Source of the DNA: Lentzea albidocapillata subsp. violacea
Lineage (GTDB): Bacteria; Actinomycetota; Actinomycetes; Mycobacteriales; Pseudonocardiaceae
Direction of reading: 5' to 3'
Assembly: GCF_900100275.1 (NCBI RefSeq)
Contig: NZ_FNET01000001.1
Coordinates: forward strand, 558,001 to 622,000
DNA: 64,000 nt
Part shown: piece by piece, positions 15,952-25,227 of the stretch
How the letters are laid out: every line of letters starts with the position of its first letter
Position numbering within the stretch: position 1 is the stretch's first letter
Program-made: the position numbers and the translations under genes
Notes under the pieces: generated by a model
What the model was told of the DNA's origin: nothing
Database searches by the model: none
What the model saw: only the letters and a program-made list of their open reading frames with translations

Positions 15952-18774
15952 GTGGTGACGTTCGGGGTGCTGGGCCCGCTGACCGCGGGATCCGCCCGCC
16001 TCGGCGGCCCCAAGCAACGCGCCGTGCTGGCCCGCCTGCTGGTCGCCCGGCGCCGGGTCGTCCCGGTGCGCACGCTCGTCGACGACCTGTGGGAGGACCC
16101 GCCCGACGGTGCTCTCGGCACGGTGCAGACGTTCGTCGGCGCACTGCGCAAGGCGCTGGAACCCGACCGTCCACCCAGGACTCCGTCGACGCTGCTGGTG
16201 ACCGAGGGCGCGGGGTACGCGTTGCTCGCGCCGGACGTGGACGCGTGGCGGTTCGAGGAGATGCTGGGCGGCGACCTGTCCGTGCTGGACGGTGCGCTCG
16301 CGTTGTGGCGCGGTCCCGCGTACGCCGAGTTCGCCGACTTCCACTGGGCACGGGCCGAGATCGACCGGCTGGAGGAGTTGCGGCTGGTCGCGATCGAACG
16401 CCGGGCCGCCGCTGCCCTTGCCCTGCGCCGTTCCGCCGAGGTCGTCGCCGACCTGCGCGCTCACCTGGCCGCGCACCCGTGGCGGGAGAAGGCCTGGAGC
16501 CTGCTCGCGCTGGCGCTGTACCGGGAGGGCAGGCAGGGCGACGCGCTGGGGGCGGTGCGCGAGGCACGGCACGCACTCGTGGAGAACCTCGGGGTCGATC
16601 CAGGTGAGGAACTCCGCGCGCTGGAGTCGGACATCCTGGCCCAGTCGCCGCGCCTGCGGCCCTCACCCGAGTCGTCACTCGTGGGACGCGCCGCCGAACT
16701 GGCGTTGCTCGACACCGCCGTCCCGGCCGCCGGTCTGGGGCTCGCGCTGGTGACGGGTGAGGCCGGCGTGGGCAAGACCGCCCTCGCCACGGCGTTCACC
16801 GAGCTGCTGGCCGGTCGGGGGTGGAGGACGGTCTGGGCGCGCTGTCAGGACGATGCGCCCGTGGCATGGCCGTGGCAGCAGGTGGTGGAGGCACTGGGGG
16901 AGGGGCTGGTTGCCACGGACCGGTTCCAGCTCCGCCTGTCGATCGTGTCCACTGTGGAATCGGCCGCGCCGGTCCTGGTCGTGCTGGACGACCTGCACCA
17001 GGCTGACCAGGAGACCCTCGCGGTGCTGGCCGCGTTCACGGGCCGGGTGCTCTCCGGCCGGGTGCTGATCGTCGCGACCTCGCGCTCCGCGGTGCCGTCC
17101 GAGGCCCTGGCGCGCGCGGAACCGGTCCGCGTAGAGCTGGGCGGCTTGGACGAAGAGGCCGTCGCCGCACTGGTGGGACCACGGGACGCGCGCGTGATCC
17201 ACCAACGCACCGGTGGCAATCCCTTCTACGTCAAGGAACTCAGCCGGCTGGTCGCCTCGGGCGGCGACCTCGGCTCGGTGCCGGCCGGTGTGCGGGACGT
17301 GCTCCGCCACCGCCTCGCCGGACTGCCGCCCGAGGCGCGGACCGTGCTGCACCAGGCTTCCGTGCTGGGCAGGGACGTCGAGGTGGACCTGCTGGCCGCA
17401 CTGGCCGGTCACGACGTGCTCGACGCGCTGGACCTGGCGATCGAGGCCGGTTTTGTCGTCGAGGTGGCATCCGGCCACGCCAGGTTCACGCACGAACTGG
17501 TGCGCGACACCCTGTACGAGGACGTGTCGCTGACCAGGCGCGCACGCTGGCACGCCGCGGTGGCGGAGGCGTTGCGACCGGGCGACGTCCAGGTGCTCGC
17601 TCACCACCTCGCCCTCGCGGGTACGCGGGGTGCCGAGGCGGTGAGGGTGCTCGCCGAGGCCGCGGCAGGGAATCGATCACCGCGTGAGGCGGTGCGGCTG
17701 TGGCGGGCGGCGCTCGCGGCGGCCGGTGCGGAGCGGCTCGACCTGCTGACCGGTCTGGTCAGGGCCCTGGCGGTGAGCGGGGACCTGGAAGGGGCGAGGG
17801 AGCGGCGATCGGCGGCGTTGCGGCTTGCCGAAGGTCCGCAGGAGGTCGCCGAGGTGATCGGGTCGTTCGACGTGCCCGGCATCTGGACCACCAACGACGA
17901 CCCGGCGCACTCCGCCGAACTCGTCGCCGCCGCGGAACGGATCCTGCCCGCCTTCCCCGGCCCGGACGCCACCCGAGCCCGTCTGCTCGCCACGATCGCG
18001 ATGGAGGACCGAGGCACCGGCGCCCGTCTCGGTGAAGCACGGGAAGCCGAGGCCACAGCTCATGCCCTCGGCGACCCCGAACTGCTGGCGTTCGCGCTGA
18101 ACGCCCGCTTCATGCACACCTTCCACCGCACCGGCCTGGCCCCGGAACGTGCCGCGATCGGCCGGGAACTCCTCGAGGTCGCGTCCGGCCGCCTGGTGAC
18201 CCACGAGGTGCTGGGCCACCTGATCCTCGTCCAGGCCTGCTCCGCGCTGGCCGATTTCGGCATCGCCGACCAGCACGCGGCCGCGGCCGACGAACTGGCA
18301 CAACGCCACGACCTGCCGCTGGTCGGTCTCTTCACCGACTGGTACGCGGCGTTGAAGCTCGCGGCAGCCGGGAAGACAGCCGAAGCCGACAGCGCGTATC
18401 GGGCCGCGGCCGGTCGCGTCAGGGGCACCGGCATGTGGGGCGTGGAACGCGGACTCCTGCCGCTGGCCCTGCTCAGCCTGCACGGTCCGTCCACTGTGGA
18501 CCTCGCCGACGACTGGGGCCCTCATCTGGATTGGGTGCGCCCGCTGGTGTTGCCGCACGACGAGGCGGTGAAAGCCGCGCGTGCTCTTCCCGACGGGCCG
18601 GCGGACCTGCTCACGGAGGTCCGTGCCTGCCTGCTGGCGATGGCGGCGACCCGGCTGCGGGACGACGAACTCGCGGAGCGCGCACACGCGCTGCTCCTGC
18701 CCGCCAAGGACGAGCTCGTGGCGGGTACCGGGCTGTTCACCTTCGGCCCGGTGGCGGACTACCTACGCGGCTAG
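15952..18774 (+). CDS. BTAD-ATPase transcriptional regulator (AfsR/LAL-like)
   Basis: This 940-residue protein starts with GTG 15952. It has an N-terminal winged-helix DNA-binding domain (residues 1-90), then a BTAD domain (about 95-240, with AWRFEEML and the TPR-like stretch ending LGVDPGEELRALESDIL), then an ATPase with Walker A GEAGVGKTALA (about 266) and Walker B VLVVLDDLHQAD, and a long helical TPR-like C-terminus. Such regulators activate secondary metabolism or hydrolase genes and integrate signals through ATP hydrolysis. It is divergent from the hydrolase at 15035. Its last 12 bases overlap the convergent SDR gene. No biosynthetic cluster is adjacent. Confidence 0.9.
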   Translation: MVTFGVLGPLTAGSARLGGPKQRAVLARLLVARRRVVPVRTLVDDLWEDPPDGALGTVQTFVGALRKALEPDRPPRTPSTLLVTEGAGYALLAPDVDAWRFEEMLGGDLSVLDGALALWRGPAYAEFADFHWARAEIDRLEELRLVAIERRAAAALALRRSAEVVADLRAHLAAHPWREKAWSLLALALYREGRQGDALGAVREARHALVENLGVDPGEELRALESDILAQSPRLRPSPESSLVGRAAELALLDTAVPAAGLGLALVTGEAGVGKTALATAFTELLAGRGWRTVWARCQDDAPVAWPWQQVVEALGEGLVATDRFQLRLSIVSTVESAAPVLVVLDDLHQADQETLAVLAAFTGRVLSGRVLIVATSRSAVPSEALARAEPVRVELGGLDEEAVAALVGPRDARVIHQRTGGNPFYVKELSRLVASGGDLGSVPAGVRDVLRHRLAGLPPEARTVLHQASVLGRDVEVDLLAALAGHDVLDALDLAIEAGFVVEVASGHARFTHELVRDTLYEDVSLTRRARWHAAVAEALRPGDVQVLAHHLALAGTRGAEAVRVLAEAAAGNRSPREAVRLWRAALAAAGAERLDLLTGLVRALAVSGDLEGARERRSAALRLAEGPQEVAEVIGSFDVPGIWTTNDDPAHSAELVAAAERILPAFPGPDATRARLLATIAMEDRGTGARLGEAREAEATAHALGDPELLAFALNARFMHTFHRTGLAPERAAIGRELLEVASGRLVTHEVLGHLILVQACSALADFGIADQHAAAADELAQRHDLPLVGLFTDWYAALKLAAAGKTAEADSAYRAAAGRVRGTGMWGVERGLLPLALLSLHGPSTVDLADDWGPHLDWVRPLVLPHDEAVKAARALPDGPADLLTEVRACLLAMAATRLRDDELAERAHALLLPAKDELVAGTGLFTFGPVADYLRG

Positions 18775-19533
18775 TGCCGGTCCGAGCAGCAGACCGCCGT
18801 CCAGCACGAACTCAGACCCGGTCGCGAACGCCGCCTCCTGCGAGGCCAGGTAGAGCACCAGCGCGGTGAACTCGCCGGGCTCGCCGAGGCGCGGCACGGC
18901 GAACGGTGCGGGGGAGTAGAGGTCGCCGATCGCGGGCTGACCGGCCGCGACCGGTTCGTTGATCAGCGGCGTCGACACGACGCCGGGGTGGATCGAGTTC
19001 ACCCTGATCCCATCCCTGCCGAGCTCCAGCGCGGCGGTCTTGGTCAGCCCGCGCAGCGCCCACTTGCTCGCGACGTACGGCGCGTAGAACGGCGAACCTA
19101 CGTTGCCCATGGTCGAGGCGATGTTCACGATCGACCCGCCGCCGGCCCTGCGCAACGACGGCGCGAGGTGCTTGATGCCGAGGAACTGCCCGGTCAGGTT
19201 GACCGCCAGGCTCCGGTCCCAGACTTCGCGCGAGGTGTCCTCGATCAGCGCGGCCGCGTGCTGTGCGCCCGCGTTGTTCACCAGCACCGACACCGGCCCG
19301 AACCGCTCCTCCGCGGCTCGGACGGCCTCGGCCCAGGCGTCCTCGTCCGTCACGTCGAGCCGCACGGCGAACGCCCGCTCACCGAGTTCTTCGGCGACCT
19401 TCGAGCCCGCGTCCAGGTCGCGTGCGGCGATCACGACCCGTGCGCCTTCCGCGTGGAAGCCTCGCACGTGGCTCGCGCCCATCCCGCTCGTCGCGCCGGT
19501 GACGAGCACCGTCTTGCCGTCGAAGCGTCCCAT
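18763..19533 (-). CDS. Short-chain dehydrogenase/reductase
   Basis: This 256-residue classical SDR has the cofactor motif TGATSGMG (residues 11-18), the NNAG motif, the catalytic Ser in NIASTMG and YVASK for Tyr and Lys. Two ATG codons lie side by side; I chose 19533 because GGAGG is five bases away from it. The ending VLDGGLLLGP is typical of the family. The promoter side carries palindrome 19547-19566, matched by a second box before the divergent TetR gene, so this SDR is very likely controlled by that repressor. Substrate is unknown. Confidence 0.92.
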   Translation of the reverse strand: MGRFDGKTVLVTGATSGMGASHVRGFHAEGARVVIAARDLDAGSKVAEELGERAFAVRLDVTDEDAWAEAVRAAEERFGPVSVLVNNAGAQHAAALIEDTSREVWDRSLAVNLTGQFLGIKHLAPSLRRAGGGSIVNIASTMGNVGSPFYAPYVASKWALRGLTKTAALELGRDGIRVNSIHPGVVSTPLINEPVAAGQPAIGDLYSPAPFAVPRLGEPGEFTALVLYLASQEAAFATGSEFVLDGGLLLGPALAA

Positions 19534-19546
19534 CATGTCCTCCAGT

Positions 19547-19610
19547 GGTGAGTTGAGTGACTCACCTCGGAACGGTAGACACGACGGCATGGTGAGTCAA
19601 GTGACTCATC
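19547..19610. promoter_or_regulatory. Paired palindromic operators between SDR and TetR genes
   Basis: Box 1 (19547-19566) has arms GGTGAGT and ACTCACC. Box 2 (19591-19610) carries the near-identical palindrome TGAGTCAAGTGACTCA. The shared form is TGAGTyrAGTGACTCA. The boxes flank both start regions of a divergent SDR/TetR pair, the usual layout for a TetR repressor controlling itself and its neighbour. Confidence 0.75.
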
Positions 19611-19629
19611 TCATGGCATACTGGACGGC

Positions 19630-20262
19630 GTGCCGACCTACCACGAGCGCATGGCGGAGCAGAAGCGGACGGCGATCGTCGACGCGGCGACGGGGCTGTT
19701 CCTGGAATCCGGCTACGACAAGACCTCGCTCGCGCGCATCGCCGACGCGGCGGAGGTGTCAAAGGCGACGCTGTTCAAGCAGTTCCCGACGAAGGCCGAG
19801 CTGTTCGACGCGATCGTCACGGACTACTGGCGCACGGAGGAGGGCGCGCTCACCCCGCAGCCCGGCGACCCGGAAAAGGGCCTGACCGCGCTCGGCAACC
19901 GGTACGTGGCGCTGCTGACCCGGCCGGGCATGGTCGCGTTGTTCCGCATCGTCATCGCCGAGGCGCCACGGTTCCCCGAACTCGGGCACACCCAGTTCAA
20001 GCTGGGCAAGCAGCCGTTCTTCGACGCGGTGCGCGACTACCTGGCCGCCGAACACAAGGCCGGCACGCTCACCGTCGAAGACCCGGTCCTGGCCGCCACG
20101 CAGTTCCTCGGCATGATCTCGAACTTCGCGTTCTGGCCCCGCATGCTGCTGATGAACTGGGCGCCCACCGAGAAGGCCATGGCCCACTCGGTGGACGAGG
20201 CGGTCCAGACGGTCCTTGCCCGCCACGCGGTCACAGCGGCAACCGGCGCAGCGCGGGCTTGA
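19630..20262 (+). CDS. TetR-family repressor
   Basis: This 210-residue protein starts with GTG 19630. The N-terminal helix-turn-helix reads IVDAATGLFLESGYDKTSLARIADAAEVSKATLFKQFPTKAELF, a clear TetR pattern. The C-terminal ligand domain includes a TetR_C-like stretch (LFRIVIAEAPRFPELG). It is divergent from the SDR with two matching palindromic operators between them. The last 32 bases overlap the 3' end of the convergent acyl-CoA ligase gene. The inducer is unknown but probably a substrate of the SDR. Confidence 0.93.
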   Translation: MPTYHERMAEQKRTAIVDAATGLFLESGYDKTSLARIADAAEVSKATLFKQFPTKAELFDAIVTDYWRTEEGALTPQPGDPEKGLTALGNRYVALLTRPGMVALFRIVIAEAPRFPELGHTQFKLGKQPFFDAVRDYLAAEHKAGTLTVEDPVLAATQFLGMISNFAFWPRMLLMNWAPTEKAMAHSVDEAVQTVLARHAVTAATGAARA

Positions 20263-21667
20263 GCACCTTCCCGGACCCCGTGCGCGGCAGTTCGGCGACC
20301 ACCTCGACGTGGACCGGGATCTTGTACTTCGCCAGGCGTGGCAACAGGAACTCCCGCAACCCGGCGGCATCCACCAGTGCACCGTCGCGAGGCCGGACGA
20401 ACGCCCGGCCGACCTCGCCCCAGCGCTGGTCCGGCACCCCGACGACGGCCACCTCGGCCACGTCCGGGTGCGAGGTGATCGCGTTCTCCACCTCTGCCGG
20501 GTAGACGTTCTCGCCGCCGGAGATGTACATGTCCTTGAGCCGGTCGAGCACGTACAGGTGCCCGTCGTCGAGCCGCCCGAGGTCGCCGGTGCGGAACCAG
20601 CCGTCCGAGGTGAACGCGGCCGCGGTGGCGACCGGGTCGTTCCAGTAGCCGGGCGTGACGTTCGGGCCCTGCACCTCGATCTCACCGCCCTCCGCCAGCC
20701 GCAGATCGCCGAAGAACACCGGGGGACCGGCCGAACCCGCCTTCCGCACGCTGTCGGCGGCCTCCAGGAACGTGGCTCCGGGCGCGGTCTCGGTGAGGCC
20801 GTAGCCCTGGCAGAACACCAGTCCCCGGTCCTGGTAGGCGTGGATCACCGCGTCCGGCACCGCCGCCCCGCCGCACAGCAGCACTCGCAACGTCGACAGG
20901 TCCGCGCCGGGCCACGAGGGGGACGCGGCCAGGTCGGCGTACATCGTGGACACCCCGAACATCCACGTCACGCGCTGGTTCTCGATCAACGAGACGCACT
21001 CGGCGACGTCCCAGCGCGAGGTGATCACGCTGTGCCCGCCCTTGATGAACGTGGGCAGCAACGTCTGGGCGAGCGCGGCGACGTGGAACAGCGGCGCGGT
21101 GACCAGCGTGACGTCGTCCGAGGCGACGTCCACGCCGATCATCAGGTTGAAGGTGTTCCACAGCAGGTTGGCGTGACTGAGCAGCGCGCCCTTGGGCCTG
21201 CCGGTGGTGCCGGAGGTGTAGAGGATCAGGGCCGTGTCGTCGATGCCGACCGGCTCGTCCAGCGGCTCGCCGGAACCCTGGAGGAGCCAGTCCTCGTACG
21301 TGGCCAGCGACACCGCTCGTGGATGCTCCACGACGTGCGACGGCGCGTGCACCAGCACGTGCGCGCCGCAGTCCGCGAGCTGGTAGTTGATCTCCGCCGG
21401 GGCGAGGCGGAAGTTCAACGGTACGAAGATCGCGCCGAGCTGGTGCGCGGCGAACATGGTCTCGACGAACGACGGGTGGTTCGGGCCGAGGTACGCGACC
21501 CGGTCACCGTGCCGGACCCCTAGTTCCCGCAACCGCCACGCCAGCCGGGTCGTGCGGACGGCCACGTCCTCGTACGAGGTGGAGACCCCGTCGTAGGTGA
21601 ACGCCTCACGCTTGGGTGCCATGCGTGCTCGGCGGTGTGGCCAGCTGCCCAGTCCCGCGTTCCGCAT
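20231..21667 (-). CDS. Acyl-CoA synthetase (AMP-forming)
   Basis: This 478-residue ligase has the adenylation motifs ILYTSGTTGRPKGALLSH (A3, about 168-185), QGYGLTETAPG (A5), WFRTGDLG and the A10 Lys in RTGSGKVLKP. It activates a carboxylic acid to an acyl-CoA through an acyl-AMP. It is the last gene of a leftward operon and overlaps the MFS gene by 62 bases. The neighbours (carrier, MaoC hydratase, SDR, amidohydrolase) suggest uptake of an acid followed by CoA activation and beta-oxidation-like steps. Which acid cannot be read from the sequence. Confidence 0.92.
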   Translation of the reverse strand: MRNAGLGSWPHRRARMAPKREAFTYDGVSTSYEDVAVRTTRLAWRLRELGVRHGDRVAYLGPNHPSFVETMFAAHQLGAIFVPLNFRLAPAEINYQLADCGAHVLVHAPSHVVEHPRAVSLATYEDWLLQGSGEPLDEPVGIDDTALILYTSGTTGRPKGALLSHANLLWNTFNLMIGVDVASDDVTLVTAPLFHVAALAQTLLPTFIKGGHSVITSRWDVAECVSLIENQRVTWMFGVSTMYADLAASPSWPGADLSTLRVLLCGGAAVPDAVIHAYQDRGLVFCQGYGLTETAPGATFLEAADSVRKAGSAGPPVFFGDLRLAEGGEIEVQGPNVTPGYWNDPVATAAAFTSDGWFRTGDLGRLDDGHLYVLDRLKDMYISGGENVYPAEVENAITSHPDVAEVAVVGVPDQRWGEVGRAFVRPRDGALVDAAGLREFLLPRLAKYKIPVHVEVVAELPRTGSGKVLKPALRRLPL

Positions 21668-22922
21668 TCCTGTCTCCTGTCAGGCTGGTCCGGCTGGTCT
21701 CGTGCAGCGTCACCGTGCAGATGACGGTGAGCAGGCAGAACGCCGCGAGGATGAACGGAATCGCGCCCGTGCCGGAGGTCTTCTGCACCTGCGCGAAGAG
21801 CAACGGCGCGAGCCCCGCGCCCAAGCCCGCGAACTGGTAGCCCAGCGAGGCGCCGGTGTAGCGGCTGCCGGTGTTGAACAGCTCGCTGTAGAGCGCGGCC
21901 AGCGGCCCGTACATCATCGGGTGGATCACGGCCTGGCCGAGCACGAGCGCGATGACGATGAACCCGTTGTCCACCATCGGGAACAGCACGAACCCGAACG
22001 CCGCCATGAGCACGGCTCCGACGAGCACGACGGGCCGGCGCCCGACTTTGTCGGACATCGCCGACCAGCCGATGATGCCGATCACCGCGAGCGCCGAGGA
22101 CAGCGTCAGCGCGTTGAGGATCAGCTGCCTGCTGTTGCCCGCCTGCACGCCGTACGCCAGCACGAACGTCGTCAGGGTCGACTGCGCGACGAACGCCGAG
22201 AGGCCGACGCCGATGCCGAGCGCCAAGGTGCGCGGGTGGTTGCGCAGGATGTCGAGCAACGGCATGGAGCCCGGCTTCCGTTCGGCCTTGAAGACCGGCG
22301 TCTCCTCGACCTTCATCCGCACGAACAGGCCGATGCCCAGCAGCACCACGCTGAGCAGGAACGGCACCCGCCAGCCCCAGTCGAGGAACGCCTGCTCGCC
22401 GACCAGCGCGGCGGTGCCGGTCAGCGCGGCCGTCGACAGCACCATGCCGCACGGCGCGCCGGCGTTGGTGAAGCTCGCCCACAGCCCGCGCCGGGAGGTG
22501 GCGTGCTCGGCCGACATGAGCACGGCGCCGCCCCACTCGCCGCCGACGGAGATGCCCTGCAGGACCCGCAGCAGGATCAGCCCGGCCGGCGCGAGCCAGC
22601 CGACCTGGGAGTAGGTGGGCAGCACGCCGATCAGGAAGCTCGCCACGCCCATCAGGCTCATGGACAGCACGAGCATCTTCTTGCGCCCCAGCAGGTCCCC
22701 GTAGTGTCCGAAGAGGATTCCGCCGAGCGGCCGGGCGAGGTAGCCGGTGGCGAACGTGCCGAAGCTCGCGATCGTGCCGACGAGCGGGTCGAGCGAGGAG
22801 AAGAAGACCTTGTTGAACACGACCGCGGAGGCCGTGGCGTAGAGCAGGAAGTCGTAGTACTCGATCACGCTGCCGAGGAAGCTCGACGCGACGGCACGGC
22901 GTAACTGCGTTGTTGGCGCCAT
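21606..22922 (-). CDS. MFS metabolite:proton symporter (MHS type)
   Basis: This 438-residue carrier has about 12 hydrophobic segments. Residues 10-35 (VASSFLGSVIEYYDFLLYATASA) match the N-terminus of the metabolite:H+ symporter branch (shikimate, citrate, proline/betaine carriers). The loop motifs FGHYGDLLGRKKML and SDKVGRRPVVL are conserved. It probably imports the acid used by the same operon. It starts nine bases after the MaoC gene. Its stop lies inside the ligase gene. Confidence 0.92.
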   Translation of the reverse strand: MAPTTQLRRAVASSFLGSVIEYYDFLLYATASAVVFNKVFFSSLDPLVGTIASFGTFATGYLARPLGGILFGHYGDLLGRKKMLVLSMSLMGVASFLIGVLPTYSQVGWLAPAGLILLRVLQGISVGGEWGGAVLMSAEHATSRRGLWASFTNAGAPCGMVLSTAALTGTAALVGEQAFLDWGWRVPFLLSVVLLGIGLFVRMKVEETPVFKAERKPGSMPLLDILRNHPRTLALGIGVGLSAFVAQSTLTTFVLAYGVQAGNSRQLILNALTLSSALAVIGIIGWSAMSDKVGRRPVVLVGAVLMAAFGFVLFPMVDNGFIVIALVLGQAVIHPMMYGPLAALYSELFNTGSRYTGASLGYQFAGLGAGLAPLLFAQVQKTSGTGAIPFILAAFCLLTVICTVTLHETSRTSLTGDRNAERGTGQLATPPSTHGTQA

Positions 22923-22931
22923 GACTTCACC

Positions 22932-23390
22932 TCATGTGTAGTGGCGGTAGACGGCACGTGCGACACAAGCGGGCTTCGCGGAGCCCTCGATCTCGACGGT
23001 GAAGTCGACGGTGAGCTGCACGCCGTCGCCCGGCACGTCCTCGGCGGACGCGACCTGGCCGAGCAGCCGGATCTTGGCGCCGACGGGTACGGGCGCGGGG
23101 AACCGCACCTTGTCCAGCCCGTAGTTCAGGCTCATCCGCACGCCCGAGACCTCGAGGAGCTCGCTCATCAACGGGATGAGCAGCGCCAGCGTCAGGTAGC
23201 CGTGCGCGATCGTGCCGCCGAACGGGCCGGAGGCGGCGCGTTCCGGATCGACGTGGATCCACTGGTGGTCGTCGGTGGCGGTGGCGAACGTGTCGACGCG
23301 GCTCTGGTCGATCTGCAGCCAGTCGGTGTGCCCGAGGCTCTTTCCCGACAGGGTCCTGAGTTCTGCGATTCCTTGGACGGAGACGGTCAC
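22932..23390 (-). CDS. MaoC-like hot-dog dehydratase
   Basis: This 152-residue protein starts with GTG 23390, overlapping the amidohydrolase stop by four bases. It has the (R)-specific enoyl-CoA hydratase signature: TATDDHQWIHVDPERAA with the catalytic Asp and His, then FGGTIAHGYLTLAL. It forms a hot-dog fold and hydrates enoyl-CoA thioesters. In the operon it would act after the acyl-CoA ligase and before the SDR. The length is normal for single-domain MaoC proteins. Confidence 0.9.
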   Translation of the reverse strand: MTVSVQGIAELRTLSGKSLGHTDWLQIDQSRVDTFATATDDHQWIHVDPERAASGPFGGTIAHGYLTLALLIPLMSELLEVSGVRMSLNYGLDKVRFPAPVPVGAKIRLLGQVASAEDVPGDGVQLTVDFTVEIEGSAKPACVARAVYRHYT

Positions 23391-24262
23391 GCGTCCTCCT
23401 TCACGAGTCCGAGCAGGCGGGCGGCGTTGTGCTTGAGGATCTTGGGACGTACGTCGTCCTTGATCTCGAGTTTCGCGAAGTCGGCCAGCCAGCGGTCGGG
23501 GGTGATGACGGGGTGGTCCGAGCCGAACAGGACCTTGTCCTGCAGCACGGTGTTGGCGTAGCGGACGAGCTGCGGCGGGAAGTACTTCGGCGACCAGCCG
23601 GACAGGTCGATGTACACGAACGGCTTGTGCGTGGCCACCGCGAGCGCCTCGTCCTGCCACGGGAACGACGGGTGCGCGAGCACGATCCGCAGGTGCGGGA
23701 AGTCCACGGCGACGTCGTCCACGAGCATCGGGTTGGAGTGCTTGAGCCTGATCCCGCCACCGCCGGGCACGCCGGCGCCGATCCCGGTCTGTCCACTGTG
23801 GAACAGCGCGGGCACGCCGAGCTCCTCGATCACCTCGTAGAGCGGGTACGCCATCCGGTCGTCCGGCGAGAAGTCCTGGAGGCTCGGGTGGAACTTGAAG
23901 CCCCGCACACCGTGCTCCTCGACGAGCCTGCGGGCCTCGCGGACGGCCGTGCGGCCCTTCCACGGGTCGACGCTCGCGAACGGGATCAGCACGTCGGCGT
24001 GTTCGGCGCAGGAGGCGGCGATCTCCTCGTTGGAGATGCGGGGATGGCCGGTGGCGTGCTCCGCGTCGACGGTGAAGATCACCGCGGCCATCTTCCGTTC
24101 GCGGTAGATCCCGGCGGTCTCGGCGATCGTCGGCTGGCGGTGGGCGGCCTTGAAGTACTTGGCGGACGCCTCGAGCAGCGCTGGGCTGAGTGAACTGTGG
24201 CCGTCGCCGGAGATCTCGGCGTGCGTGTGGACGTCGATGGCGATGATCTCGTCGATGTTCAT
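23387..24262 (-). CDS. Amidohydrolase-2 family enzyme (ACMSD-like)
   Basis: This 291-residue protein starts at ATG 24262. The metal site is visible as AIDVHTHAE (residues 9-17), a central FKFHPSLQDF, ALFHSGQTG, VLAHPSFPW and FGSDHPVITP with the C-terminal Asp. This pattern is that of amidohydrolase-2 decarboxylases and hydratases such as ACMSD and oxalomesaconate hydratase. It overlaps the SDR stop by four bases and the MaoC start by four. In this operon a decarboxylation or hydration of a ring-cleavage product is plausible, but inferred. Confidence 0.88.
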   Translation of the reverse strand: MNIDEIIAIDVHTHAEISGDGHSSLSPALLEASAKYFKAAHRQPTIAETAGIYRERKMAAVIFTVDAEHATGHPRISNEEIAASCAEHADVLIPFASVDPWKGRTAVREARRLVEEHGVRGFKFHPSLQDFSPDDRMAYPLYEVIEELGVPALFHSGQTGIGAGVPGGGGIRLKHSNPMLVDDVAVDFPHLRIVLAHPSFPWQDEALAVATHKPFVYIDLSGWSPKYFPPQLVRYANTVLQDKVLFGSDHPVITPDRWLADFAKLEIKDDVRPKILKHNAARLLGLVKEDA

Positions 24263-25137
24263 CGGGCCACCGGCTGCGCGATCCCGTAGGTCTCGGGCTC
24301 GAACTCGCCGAACCGCCCGGCGATCGAGCCCGCCTGCCAGCCGCCGTCCGCGAACAGGACCTGCTTCTCGGCAGGGTGCGACCAGAGCGCGAGCCGGTCG
24401 CCGCCGATGCCGATCGCCTGCCCGGTAACGCCTTTCGCCGCGTCCGAGGCGAGGTAGACGATCAGTTCGGCGACGTCCTCGACGGTGCCCAGGCCCTCGT
24501 CACGCCGCACCCACTCCGGCAGCGGCGCGCCGGTGCGTTCCGACTCCTCGATCAACGGCGCGAAGGCCGGGATCGTGCGGGTCATCTCGGTGGCGGCGAC
24601 GGGGACGACCGCGTTGACGGCGATGCCGGACCGGGCGAGTTCCAGCGCCCAGGTCCGTGCCATGGCGGCGATCCCGGCCTTGGCGGCGGCGTAGTTGGTC
24701 TGGCCGAAGTTGCCGCGCTGGCCGGCGGGCGACGAGACCAGCACGAGGCTGCCGCCCGTTCCCTGCTCCCGCATCCGCACGGCCGCGGCGCGTGCGCAGG
24801 TGAAGGTGCCGCGCAGATGCACGTTGATCACGGCGTCGAAGTCGTCGTCGCTCATCTTCCACAGCACGCGGTCGCGCAGGATGCCCGCGTTGGTGACCAG
24901 GACGTCGAGCCGGCCGAACTCCTCGACGGCGGCGTCGACGAGCAGGTCGGCGGTCTCGGCCGTCCCGACCGGGGCGATCACCGCGCGTCCGCCGATGCTC
25001 GTCGCGACCTCGTGGACGACCTCGTCCACGTCGTTGACCACGACCTGGGCCCCGTTGCGCGCCAACGCCTCCGCGTACGCCCGGCCCAGCCCGCGGCCGG
25101 CGCCGGTGACGATCGCGACCTTTCCCGACAGCTCCAT
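24259..25137 (-). CDS. Short-chain dehydrogenase, 3-hydroxyacyl-CoA dehydrogenase-like
   Basis: This 292-residue SDR starts at ATG 25137. It has TGAGRGLGRAYAEALARNGAQVVVNDVD at residues 10-37, a variant of the peroxisomal multifunctional enzyme type (HSD17B4-like), then TNAGILRDR, SSPAGQRGNFGQTNYAAAKAG with the catalytic Ser, Tyr and Lys. The C-terminus is about 40 residues longer than a minimal SDR. It is first in the five-gene leftward operon, divergent from a PaaX-like regulator. It would oxidise a 3-hydroxyacyl-CoA or similar hydroxy acid. Confidence 0.9.
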   Translation of the reverse strand: MELSGKVAIVTGAGRGLGRAYAEALARNGAQVVVNDVDEVVHEVATSIGGRAVIAPVGTAETADLLVDAAVEEFGRLDVLVTNAGILRDRVLWKMSDDDFDAVINVHLRGTFTCARAAAVRMREQGTGGSLVLVSSPAGQRGNFGQTNYAAAKAGIAAMARTWALELARSGIAVNAVVPVAATEMTRTIPAFAPLIEESERTGAPLPEWVRRDEGLGTVEDVAELIVYLASDAAKGVTGQAIGIGGDRLALWSHPAEKQVLFADGGWQAGSIAGRFGEFEPETYGIAQPVAR

Positions 25138-25227
25138 CAGGCGAGTCCTCTCCGTGGGGGTCCCGCCCAAAGTAGGGCATATTAATGACGCTCGTCTAGA
25201 TGCTGCCCAACATGTATCGTGGGCGGC

